From JBEKIK01 sp963838495 (GTDB lineage Bacteria > Planctomycetota > Planctomycetia > Pirellulales > Thermoguttaceae): DNA of 64,000 nucleotides. Of the stretch, positions 45,572-53,272 are shown piece after piece. Every line of letters starts with the position of its first letter. Position 1 is the stretch's first letter. The stretch covers positions 1 to 64,000 of the forward strand of contig CAWIRC010000002.1 of the NCBI GenBank assembly GCA_963838495.1. Reading direction: 5' to 3'. The notes below the pieces were generated by a model. That model searched no databases, was not told the origin of the DNA, and saw only the letters and a list, made by a program, of their open reading frames with translations. A program made the position numbers and the translations under genes.

Positions 45572-46033
45572 ATGGAAGGCAATTCCAATTCGGCCGGATC
45601 TCGAGAACTATATGTCACGGGAATTTGTCTACGAACGGCCGGCATGATCCGCATCCTGTTCTCGATGCAGGACGTCTGTCAAGGGCAGATGGACCGTCTG
45701 TTACGGCAATTACGCGAGCGAACCAAGGCTGGCCCTTCCCACGGTTTCGACGGCGCTGCGCGTCTCTGCCAATCCATGGAGGCCTGTCTCGCGAAAATCG
45801 ACGGCTATGAAAAGCCGCGATCAGAGGCGGCGATTTCGGCTCTAATAGAATCCTCCCAGGTGATTGCAGAACATGCCGAAACGATTTCGCGAATTGCAGG
45901 CTGGCGCATGCGGACACGCCAATGGAGACATGCTACGGCCGCCTCTCCAGAAAGTCCCAAAACAATGTTATGCACGAACATCACTAATCCAAAAGGAGGT
46001 CATAATGGAAAAAGTACGCAAGAACCAAGGTAA
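45572..46033 (+). CDS. Protein of unknown function heading the accessory gas vesicle operon
   Basis: 153 residues. The N-terminal 110 residues are helical (GMIRILFSMQDVCQGQMDRL, LRQLRERTKAGPSH, RLCQSMEACLAKIDGYEK, SALIESSQVIAEHAETISRI) and read as a genuine protein with three cysteines. The last 40 residues (Arg/Trp, then Pro/Asn-rich) are less convincing and run 29 bases into the following gene, so the end may be a frame slip. No family recognised. First gene of the plus-strand operon, starting 862 bases from gvpA. Confidence 0.6.
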   Translation: MEGNSNSAGSRELYVTGICLRTAGMIRILFSMQDVCQGQMDRLLRQLRERTKAGPSHGFDGAARLCQSMEACLAKIDGYEKPRSEAAISALIESSQVIAEHAETISRIAGWRMRTRQWRHATAASPESPKTMLCTNITNPKGGHNGKSTQEPR

Positions 46034-46565
46034 AGACCGCAGTCCCAACAACTCGAATATGTCCGAACACTCGACAGATTTCGGATTAGGAGGCCTGCTG
46101 GGAAAATTGGGCGGATTCATCGAAAAACTGGGCGAATTGGCCGAAACCGGAGAACAATTATCTAAATCGGGTGAAATCAAAGGACTCGATCCCAGTGGAA
46201 AACTCCGCGGCGTATACGGGCTTTCCATCAAAACGGGACTGGGTGAACACGGCCAACAGGAAATAAAAGTCGAGCCTTTCGGCAATATCCATCGCCAGCC
46301 GACTGGTGAACGAGTGAAAAAAGACCTCCGCGAACCCCTGGTGGACGTATATGAAGAGGACGACCACGTGTTGGTCTTGGCGGAGATTCCCGGCATCAGC
46401 AAGAAAGACGTACAATTGGAACTTCACGACGATCGATTGACTCTTTCCGCTGAACACGGCAATAAAGGCTATTGGAAAAAAGTGACTCTGCCTGGGGAGT
46501 TTTCGCCGGAAAAAATGCAGTGGGAATGTACAAACGGAATCCTGAAAATTCGACTGGATCGATAG
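46005..46565 (+). CDS. gvpH: Hsp20-like gas vesicle protein (GvpH-like)
   Basis: 186 residues from ATG 46005, which has a perfect AAAGGAGG site. The N-terminal third contains a Gly/Leu-rich helix (LGGLLGKLGGFIEKLGELAE). The C-terminal 85 residues are an alpha-crystallin-type domain: EPLVDVYEEDDHVLVLAEIP, GISKKDVQLELHDDRLTLSA, WKKVTLPGEFSP, NGILKIRL. This matches the GvpH subgroup of small heat-shock proteins found in gas vesicle clusters, which lack the usual C-terminal I-x-I extension, as here. A probable chaperone for aggregation-prone Gvp proteins. It is followed after 13 bases by the AAA ATPase gene, so chaperone and unfoldase are co-transcribed. Confidence 0.88.
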   Translation: MEKVRKNQGKDRSPNNSNMSEHSTDFGLGGLLGKLGGFIEKLGELAETGEQLSKSGEIKGLDPSGKLRGVYGLSIKTGLGEHGQQEIKVEPFGNIHRQPTGERVKKDLREPLVDVYEEDDHVLVLAEIPGISKKDVQLELHDDRLTLSAEHGNKGYWKKVTLPGEFSPEKMQWECTNGILKIRLDR

Positions 46566-46578
46566 AAAGACGTCTCCC

Positions 46579-48735
46579 ATGGCAAAACAATCCACCGCAA
46601 TCGCGGAAATTACTTTGAAGGTCGGCGAGTCCGTCGGAAAAGATGTCGGCCGCGGTATCGCCCGCATCGATCCCGCCGACATGAATCGGCTCGGCATCGA
46701 TGTGGGCGACACGGTCGAGGTTGTCGGCCAACGGCGGACTATATGCAAGGTGCTGCCAACATTCAAGGAACATCGCGGTAAAGGACATGTGCAGATCGAC
46801 GGCATCGCCCGGGGAAATTGCGGCTCGGGGATAGGCGAGTCGGTGGTTATTCGCCCGGTATTCGCCCGGCCGGCGGCGGAGGTGGTGCTCGTTCCCCAGG
46901 GGCACAGTCTCTCGAATCGGGATCTGGAATACATCGGGAGCTTGTTGGACGGTTTGCCGGCGATTGCCGGCGACAACATGCGCGCCACGTTGTTCGGAAA
47001 TCGTTATACCGATTTTCTGGTCGAGAGCACGGTTCCCGACGGGCCGGTCCTTATCGCCTCCGATAGCGTACTGAAGATCGGCAACGCCCGCAAAACGGAG
47101 GGGCAGGCTCCGCGGGCGTTGCCTGCTATTTCTTACGAAGACATAGGCGGGCTGAAACGCCAGCTCGAACGCATTCGTGAGATCGTCGAGCTGCCCTTGA
47201 AATATCCGGAACTTTTCGAGCGATTGGGAATCGACGCTCCCAAGGGCGTGTTGCTTCTGGGCCCGCCCGGCTGCGGAAAAACATTGATTGCCCGAGCCGT
47301 GGCTCAGGAAACCGAGGCGAATTTCTTCGCCGTCAACGGGCCGGAGATCGTGCATAAATTCTATGGTGAAAGCGAAGCGCACCTGCGGAAAATATTCGAG
47401 GAAGCGACCCGCCGCGCGCCCAGCATCGTCTTCCTCGACGAAATCGACGCCATCGCCCCAAGACGGGAGCGGACGATAGGCGACGTGGAAAAAAGGGTGG
47501 TCGCGCAGCTCTTGGCGCTGATGGACGGACTTTCGCAGCGCCAGCATGTGGTCGTGCTGGCGGCCACCAATCTTCCCAACGTGTTGGATCCCGCGCTCAG
47601 GCGGCCGGGACGCTTCGATCGCGAGATCACTATTCCCATCCCCGATCAGAATGGCCGGCGTGAGATTCTGGAAATTCATAGCCGCGGCATGCCGCTTGCC
47701 CCGGACGTGGATCTGGTCCGCCAGGCCGCCATTACCCACGGATTTGTGGGCGCGGACCTGGAGGCCCTTTGCCGCGAAGCCGGCATGGTCGCCTTGCGGC
47801 GCATTCTTCCCCAAGTCGATTTTTCGCAGCAAAGCATTCCTTACCAACTCCTCGGCCAGTTGGAAGTCAAGATGGGCGACTTCAACGAGGCGCTGCTCGA
47901 AGTCGAGCCTTCGGCCGTTAGGGAAGTGTTCGTCGAGGTGCCGAATGTCACCTGGGATGACGTGGGCGGGCTGGACGAAGTCAAGCAGCATTTGCGCGAA
48001 GCGGTCGAGTGGCCGCTGAAGTACTCGGAGTTGTTCGAATCGTTTCAACTCGTCACCCCCAAGGGAATACTGCTCTCCGGTCCGCCCGGCTGCGGAAAAA
48101 CCTTGATCGCCAAGGCACTCGCCACCGAGACCGAGGTCAATTTCATTTCCATCAAAGGACCGGAACTGCTCTCGATGTACGTGGGAGAGTCTGAACGGGG
48201 GCTGCGGGAGGTTTTTCACAAGGCGCGGCAAGCGGCGCCTTGCATCATCTTTTTCGATGAGATCGACGCCCTGGCCTCCACGCGCTCGTCCGGCCGGGAA
48301 GATTCGGGCGTAAGCGGCCGGGTGCTGAGTCAACTGCTCACCGAACTGGATGGAATCGAGGAACTCAAGGGCGTTCTGGTATTGGCCGCCACCAACCGCT
48401 ACGACCTGCTCGACGCCGCGCTCTTGCGCCCAGGACGGTTCGATATACATCTGCAACTTCCGCTGCCCGACAAAAAGGCGCGTGAAAAGATTTTCCAGGT
48501 GCATCTGCGCAACCGGCCGCTCGACGGCGAAGTCACGGCTCAATGGCTGGCCGATCAGACTCAAGGTTTCAGCGGAGCGGATATTGAAGCCGTTTGCCAT
48601 CGGGCAATGATGGCCGCCATATCTGAACGAATCAAGCTTTCGCCCGAACATCCCAAGGCCGATAAGCTCTTTGTGTGTCGCGAACACTTGATAAAAGCGA
48701 TTCAAGCATTAACCGATCAAACCAAACTGAAATGA
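46579..48735 (+). CDS. CDC48/p97-type double-ring AAA ATPase
   Basis: 718 residues with the full CDC48 order: N-domain 1-175 (DPADMNRLGIDVGDTVEVVG, the double-psi barrel), D1 with Walker A GPPGCGKT at 228-235 and Walker B VFLDEIDAIAPRRE, D2 with Walker A GPPGCGKT near 500 and Walker B IFFDEIDALASTR. Second-region motifs (LRRPGRFDREI, LLRPGRFDIHL) are intact in both rings, so both should hydrolyse ATP. This is an archaeal/eukaryotic-style unfoldase, rare in bacteria and found there mainly in gas vesicle clusters. It is 13 bases after the Hsp20 gene and overlaps the next gene by four bases (ATGA), so it is firmly part of this operon. It may remodel GvpA oligomers. Confidence 0.95.
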   Translation: MAKQSTAIAEITLKVGESVGKDVGRGIARIDPADMNRLGIDVGDTVEVVGQRRTICKVLPTFKEHRGKGHVQIDGIARGNCGSGIGESVVIRPVFARPAAEVVLVPQGHSLSNRDLEYIGSLLDGLPAIAGDNMRATLFGNRYTDFLVESTVPDGPVLIASDSVLKIGNARKTEGQAPRALPAISYEDIGGLKRQLERIREIVELPLKYPELFERLGIDAPKGVLLLGPPGCGKTLIARAVAQETEANFFAVNGPEIVHKFYGESEAHLRKIFEEATRRAPSIVFLDEIDAIAPRRERTIGDVEKRVVAQLLALMDGLSQRQHVVVLAATNLPNVLDPALRRPGRFDREITIPIPDQNGRREILEIHSRGMPLAPDVDLVRQAAITHGFVGADLEALCREAGMVALRRILPQVDFSQQSIPYQLLGQLEVKMGDFNEALLEVEPSAVREVFVEVPNVTWDDVGGLDEVKQHLREAVEWPLKYSELFESFQLVTPKGILLSGPPGCGKTLIAKALATETEVNFISIKGPELLSMYVGESERGLREVFHKARQAAPCIIFFDEIDALASTRSSGREDSGVSGRVLSQLLTELDGIEELKGVLVLAATNRYDLLDAALLRPGRFDIHLQLPLPDKKAREKIFQVHLRNRPLDGEVTAQWLADQTQGFSGADIEAVCHRAMMAAISERIKLSPEHPKADKLFVCREHLIKAIQALTDQTKLK

Positions 48736-49523
48736 ATGCACATTATTACCTGTATGCCTTGACTTGCGGGGGATGCCTATCTGATCCTCTTGGTTCAGGC
48801 GTGGATCCTCGCTTTCCCGTGGAAATACTGGCCTGCGGCCAAACGACCGCCATAGCCAGTCGAGTAGGACTCGACCAATTCGACGTCAGGAAGCTTGAAT
48901 GCGACAATACCGACGTCAACTGGCTAAGCCAGGTGGCGCTGCGGCACAATCAGATCATTTCCGATGTTTTCCGGCGCCAGCCGTTGCTGCCGCTCAGACT
49001 GGGGGCGCTGTTCTACTCTCGCCTTTCCTTGCTCGCCAAGATGGAGCAATGGGAGTCTATAGTCATCGATTTTTTGAAATCCACCGGCGACGGGCAAGAA
49101 TGGGCCGCCAAATTATATCTTGACCCGCGTGAGAGCGAAGAAAACCTCGCCGCTTCGTGCCCTGTTTCCGCAGTTCAGGCATCGGGCGCCGGCGTCGGCA
49201 GGCGATATTTCACGCAAGTGCAAAACCAGCGCCGAAAGTCCCGCGCCTTGAAAGAACGTCTCCACGAAAAAACATCTGAAATCGAAACATCGCTGATGAA
49301 CCAGGCCGATCGCTATTGCCGCTCGCACCCTTTGCCGGCCAGCTTGACCGGCCGTCGGGAAAAAATGCTTTGGAATGCGGCGTTTCTCGTGCCGCGGTCG
49401 GCTTCCGAGCGTTGGTCGGCCCTGGTGGAGGAAGTGCGCACTGCCGCGGCTCCCGAAGGCTTGTCGTTGGAAGTCAGCGGTCCTTGGCCGCCCTATCACT
49501 TCTGCCCGACCCTGGAATCATGA
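48732..49523 (+). CDS. gvpF: Gas vesicle protein GvpF/GvpL, second copy
   Basis: 263 residues; ATG overlaps the AAA ATPase stop (ATGA), hence translational coupling. Family features: an N-terminal YYLYALTCGG, then VALRHNQIISDVFRRQPLLP leading into LPLRLGALF (the family's PV-PMRFGT position), a long middle helix (NQRRKSRALKERLHEKTSEI) and the end VSGPWPPYHFCP. More divergent than the copy at 41026. GvpF/L proteins guide GvpA assembly. The frame ends at 49523, overlapping a convergent gene by six bases. Confidence 0.9.
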   Translation: MNAHYYLYALTCGGCLSDPLGSGVDPRFPVEILACGQTTAIASRVGLDQFDVRKLECDNTDVNWLSQVALRHNQIISDVFRRQPLLPLRLGALFYSRLSLLAKMEQWESIVIDFLKSTGDGQEWAAKLYLDPRESEENLAASCPVSAVQASGAGVGRRYFTQVQNQRRKSRALKERLHEKTSEIETSLMNQADRYCRSHPLPASLTGRREKMLWNAAFLVPRSASERWSALVEEVRTAAAPEGLSLEVSGPWPPYHFCPTLES

Positions 49524-50085
49524 TATCAGCCTTTCGACGCGAATATCGGTCGAGCTCAATGTGTCCAGCCGATGCAACGCCCCCAAAAACAACATGCCGA
49601 TTTCTCCCGGCCGGAGCGTTTCATCTATCCTTTTTACGATAAATCGGTCGCGGACTTCAAGCAGGCGGGCTGCCTCACCTGTTTTCTCTTGATGTGAATG
49701 GAGCGTATTTTTTGATCGTTGTTGCAATTGATATTCCTCGAATCAATAGTTGCGGATCCTCCGTTCCCATCAGAGTGGCGCCCTTATCGATTAACGACAA
49801 GATGAGTTGATGGTTGCTGCTGCCCGCTTTGGCAAGCTCCCGGACGATTTCCTGTTCGAACCCGCATTCCGGCAATCCGTCCTGGTAGATTCGGACTATT
49901 TTGTAATCGAGGTCTAAAACGCTTATTTTCTCGCGGATGTCATCCCACAATTTCGACACGCTCTCTTCCCGTTGATCCCAAACCGATGCCCCAAACCGTC
50001 TTAAATAATAGGCCTTCACCGACCCCGACAGAGATCCTAAGTCGGCAGACGTGTGGATGATCGGAATTAGGATGAGTTTTCTCAT
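49518..50085 (-). pseudogene. Conserved gas-vesicle-linked protein, split by a T6-run frameshift
   Basis: The first part (ATG 50085 to about 49713) reads MRKLILIPIIHTSADLGSLS, VWDQREESVSKLWDDIREKI, YQDGLPECGFEQEIVRELAK and HQLILSLIDKGATLMGTEDP. The frame then ends after 16 odd residues at 49675. If one base is removed from the run of six (49708-49713 on the plus strand) it continues as TIKNTLHSHQEKTGEAARLL, EVRDRFIVKRIDETLRPGEI and GMLFLGALHRLDTLSSTDIR to 49518, about 189 residues. The ends fit: the restored stop is tail to tail with gvpF. A soluble protein whose family resembles an uncharacterised prokaryotic one; function unknown. Whether the slip is an error, decay or programmed cannot be settled here. 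Confidence 0.7.
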
Positions 50086-50696
50086 GTTTTTTGCGGGCCC
50101 GGAATCTTTCCCCTACGAATGAATTTATCTGCATTCGGGGCTTCAATCTAAAATGGCTCTATCTATATCCTACCGCCTATTTGCCAGGCATCAATAATTA
50201 CGTCGCAAACCATCAATAGAATGTCTTTTATTAATGTGGGGACGCTGACTTTATCTCTTTCCAATCCGCACCACTGGAAAATGGCATAAAATCGTCCCAA
50301 AATGTATCTCACCGCTCATGTTAACTCTTAACCAGCCAGTTATAGTTCTTTTTGATAGCTAAAAAATTCTCTGAGTTAACAGCCAAAATCTCTTGACTGT
50401 TAACCCGGCAGTCGCAGTTTCGATATGGGGTGGCATCGATTTTTCGCCGGCCGAATGAGACTCGAAATCGACAATTCGCCTGTCTAAAAGCAATTGCGAG
50501 AATTGCAAAAGAGATTATTGTTACGAAGAGGGTTGTGAATGGGGAGGTGTTCGGACAAATTCATGTATTTCTTTTCAATGCAGCATCCATAGCGTCGAGC
50601 AGCTTATTAAGCAGGGCCTGGACGGTTGGGAAATGTCCAGGCATGGAGCGCATTTAGATGAAAAATGAATCATCGGCGTTGAATTTAGAATTCGAG
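50086..50696. other. Intergenic region
   Basis: No gene recognised. It contains copy 1 of a dispersed ~107-bp repeat (50441-50547). Confidence 0.5.
50441..50547 (+). repeat. Dispersed ~107-bp repeat, copy 1
   Basis: About 65-70% identical by eye to 55163-55270 in the same orientation. Shared blocks: TTTCGCCG, CGAATGAGACTC, CTAAAAGCA, TTGCG, AAGAG, and a GTG.A.GGGGAGG end. Confidence 0.55.
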
Positions 50697-51875
50697 TCAA
50701 GTGGAAACGATCTCTCTTTTTTCGCGAGATGCGATGAAACGGAGGCACCACGTCAAAATTAGACCGAGGACGAATCCCAGGGCGATGTTGTTCAGTCCCA
50801 GGCATGCACCTGTCGTCAGTACCATAACATAGGCCTCATCCCGTTGGGTTTGACCACGGGCGGAGAGTCCCAGCTCTAAGCCGCTTACCGCGACCATGAT
50901 ACCCAAGACGCTAACCGGAAACACACGGCAAAATGCCATCAGCGTACCGCCCAGCAGCACGGCGATTGCCATTTTTGCAGCGCCGAGGAATAAGATGGAA
51001 CCATTTGTGCGGGCGCCAAACCGGTATTGGCCCGCCAGTCCGCCCGCCCCATGGCACATGGGCATGCCGCCGAACCAGAACGCCACAAGATTCATAAGTC
51101 CCACGGAAATAGCCACCTTGCGAGGGCTGATTCTGCGATCGGGAAACAGGTCGGCCGACAAGGCACAGACGGCAATCACCGAGTTGAGCGTGGTCAACGG
51201 AATTTGCGGCAACGTGGCCGACGGGAACGCCGTGACAAAGTCCCGCCATTGCGGAGGCGACCACACAGGCAGCGTGAATCCAAAGCTGATTTGCGAAATC
51301 ACCGACGGGTGGGCCGATATGGCGAGAATGATGCCTGCAGCGAACAAAACCAGAGCGGAGGGAACGTGGCGGGAAGCGAAAAAGACCAGAACCACGAACG
51401 CCGTCAAGCAGCCGGTCAGATAGCTGTCGGCCGCAAACCAGGCATGAGTGCCTGCCACCATTTGCAGGCCCTTCATAACCAAAGACAATCCTAACGCCAA
51501 TTGCAGGCCCCGCACCACGCTCTTGGGCACAACGCGATTGAGCCAGTCAATCAGGCCCGTTACTCCAAGCAACAGAATGATTGCGCTGACGCTTGCGCCG
51601 GCCGCAAGAATTTGCGGAACGCTCAATCCCTCGGTTATTGCAACTGCCGCAATGGCTTTCATTGGTTGGACCGCCATGGGAATCGAGAACGTCAGTCCGG
51701 TCACTACGTTGAAGAACCCGGCAAAGAACAAAGCCGTGGCGAAATTCAGGCCGTTCTGCGAAACCATGCCGATCAAAAGCGGCAAAAAAGTGCCCATGTC
51801 GCCCAGCGAGCCGGCAATCTCGTGCCGGTCCAGCCGGGCTTGCTTAATCGTATGCAGGATATTCTTGAAAGCCAT
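50697..51875 (-). CDS. MOT1-type molybdate/sulfate permease
   Basis: 392 residues with ten to twelve hydrophobic segments (TALFFAGFFNVVTGLTFSIP, SAIILLLGVTGLIDW, LVLFAAGIILAISA). The family signatures are at the start, DRHEIAGSLGDMGTFLPLLI, with AVQPMKAIAAVAI soon after, and in the second half (FWFGGMPMCHGAGGLAGQYR), as in the eukaryotic/bacterial MOT1 group of high-affinity molybdate transporters within the SulP-related clan. No STAS domain. The next gene upstream encodes a Mop-type molybdate-binding protein on the same strand, so molybdate is the likely substrate. An inner-membrane importer. Confidence 0.9.
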   Translation of the reverse strand: MAFKNILHTIKQARLDRHEIAGSLGDMGTFLPLLIGMVSQNGLNFATALFFAGFFNVVTGLTFSIPMAVQPMKAIAAVAITEGLSVPQILAAGASVSAIILLLGVTGLIDWLNRVVPKSVVRGLQLALGLSLVMKGLQMVAGTHAWFAADSYLTGCLTAFVVLVFFASRHVPSALVLFAAGIILAISAHPSVISQISFGFTLPVWSPPQWRDFVTAFPSATLPQIPLTTLNSVIAVCALSADLFPDRRISPRKVAISVGLMNLVAFWFGGMPMCHGAGGLAGQYRFGARTNGSILFLGAAKMAIAVLLGGTLMAFCRVFPVSVLGIMVAVSGLELGLSARGQTQRDEAYVMVLTTGACLGLNNIALGFVLGLILTWCLRFIASREKREIVST

Positions 51876-51911
51876 CGACTTATCAAACTTTCTCGTGTTA
51901 TCAGCGCAAGA

Positions 51912-52124
51912 TCAATGATCCACTCCGATCATCACGCTGCTGGCCTTGATGACGGCGTAAGCCGGCTTGCCTTTGGCAAGCCCCAGTTTTTCGGCGGAAC
52001 TCTTGGTGATGATGGAAACAATTTCCTGTCCGCCCGGCAGCTCGATAGTTATTTCGTCATTCACCGCGCCCTGGCGGATTTCCTTGACAATTCCCTTTAA
52101 TATGTTTCGCGCACTGATCTTCAT
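51912..52124 (-). CDS. Molbindin / Mop (TOBE) domain protein
   Basis: 70 residues with AAAGGAG before ATG. It is a single Mop domain: MKISARNILKGIVKEIRQGA, VNDEITIELPGGQEIVSIIT, KSSAEKLGLAKGKPAYAVIK and ASSVMIGV. Mop proteins assemble into hexamers that store and buffer molybdate in the cytoplasm. It precedes the permease gene by 36 bases, forming a two-gene molybdate operon. Confidence 0.95.
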   Translation of the reverse strand: MKISARNILKGIVKEIRQGAVNDEITIELPGGQEIVSIITKSSAEKLGLAKGKPAYAVIKASSVMIGVDH

Positions 52125-52125
52125 A

Positions 52126-52575
52126 TCATCTCCTTTCTGAACTTTGAGAACTTCGGTCCGCCCCCGTAAATCGAGCGGGCCATATTATTGTCCACGAAGT
52201 TGACGATAATGTGAAGGCATAGCACGCAAATAACGCGGCCAACGACAGAGATAGCCCGGCACCCAGGCACGCATACGACAGCCGGCGCTGCGAAGCGGCG
52301 TTTGACGCAAGGTTCCAGGCGGGGGCCGCGGTGCAGATGCCATTGCATAAATGATATATGGCCGCCCAGGTTCCCGCAAGATACAGCGCAAACCGTACCG
52401 ATTTGGCCCTAAGCAGCGGCAATATCGCGGCTGCCTGAGAATTGTCGATCCGGATTTGCGCGGGTTGCAGGATGTGCTTGACGGCGGCGCGTCCCGAATG
52501 TTTTCCCAATACGATTTTCCGGCCGTTTCTGCCGACACTCTCGGGCGGGAACGGTTCAGGGGAGGCTGTCGGCAT
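52126..52575 (-). pseudogene. Chimeric ORF: homocitrate synthase tail fused to SdhC tail
   Basis: 149 codons, open throughout. Residues 8-48 read EPFPPESVG, IVLGKHSGRAAVKHIL, NSQAAAILPLLRAKSVR, which is the C-terminal end of homocitrate synthase/NifV-type enzymes (KHSGR-AV-H). From residue 49 the sequence is FALYLAGTWAAIYHLCNGIC, WNLASNAASQRRLSYACLGA, which is the C-terminal half of a cytochrome b558-type SdhC (H-x2-NG ... W ... QRR). The two pieces meet in frame with no spacer. It starts six bases after the esterase stop and ends two bases before the molbindin gene. Neither half can be functional alone, so this is best read as a recombination scar. Confidence 0.65.
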
Positions 52576-52581
52576 CGTTTT

Positions 52582-53256
52582 TTATAGTTCGAAATCCGTC
52601 CGGAACGGCGAGGCCGGCAGGCCTTCCTTGTTGAACAAATTCACCTCCGGCACGTTGGCCCAACCGTAACGTACTGCAGTCGGCGAAGCGATTTGATCGC
52701 TCCACACCTCGATTGCGTTGCCTTTGATTTCGGCCTTTGCCGGAACGAATTTTTTGTCCGCTCCCGCGATGGTAAAACCTTTCAGTTCGCCGTCTTTAGC
52801 CGCAAGCCCGCCGCCTGCGTGCGTGAAGGAAACAATCGCCTTCTTGCCTTCGACCTTCATCGAGTCGTAAAGCGGTCCGGAATACTCGATCTTCTCTCCG
52901 TATGCCAGCGCGCGTGCCGCGAGCGCAAGCCGGGCGCCCACCGGGCCTTTTCGCGGCGGATGAATGTCGTTGGCGTCGCCTACGTCGGTAGTGACTGCCA
53001 TTGCGGTGTTGGGCGTTTTCGCCAGCGTGAGTAATTGTGCCTCGCGGATTTCCGGAACCATGCCGGCGTAGGGTGCGATTTGCACGAAAAGGAAGGGAAA
53101 ATCTCCCGTGCTCCAGGCGCGGCGCCAATCGGCAATCATCAGGGGAAACAATTCGAGATATTGGCGGGACCGATCGCTGTTCGCTTCGCCCTGATACCAG
53201 ATCACGCCTTTTATCGGAAACCTCTGCAATGGCGCAAGCATGGCGTTATACAGCAC
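52582..53256 (-). CDS. Sialate O-acetylesterase-type enzyme, C-terminal part
   Basis: Continues the protein of the next frame. It carries the second SGNH block, IKGVIWYQGEANSDR, then LELFPLMIADWRRAW and FVQIAPYAG. The catalytic Asp-x-x-His lies in DVGDANDIHPPRKGPVGARL. A C-terminal beta domain (VPAKAEIKGNAIEVWSDQI) ends at 52582. Sense begins at about 53278 (NNNPSAPTVLYNAM); restoring the reading frame means dropping one A from CGCAAACAA (TTT at 53279-53281 on the plus strand). Together with the first part it makes one enzyme of about 640 residues that removes acetyl groups from glycans. Confidence 0.8.
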   Translation of the reverse strand: MLYNAMLAPLQRFPIKGVIWYQGEANSDRSRQYLELFPLMIADWRRAWSTGDFPFLFVQIAPYAGMVPEIREAQLLTLAKTPNTAMAVTTDVGDANDIHPPRKGPVGARLALAARALAYGEKIEYSGPLYDSMKVEGKKAIVSFTHAGGGLAAKDGELKGFTIAGADKKFVPAKAEIKGNAIEVWSDQIASPTAVRYGWANVPEVNLFNKEGLPASPFRTDFEL

Positions 53257-53272
53257 CGTCGGCGCGCTGGGA

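Noticed and set aside
46396..48705. 769-codon minus-strand frame opposite the CDC48 ATPase
   Set aside because: Antisense shadow of a highly conserved ATPase; no family features and Arg/Gln-rich composition.
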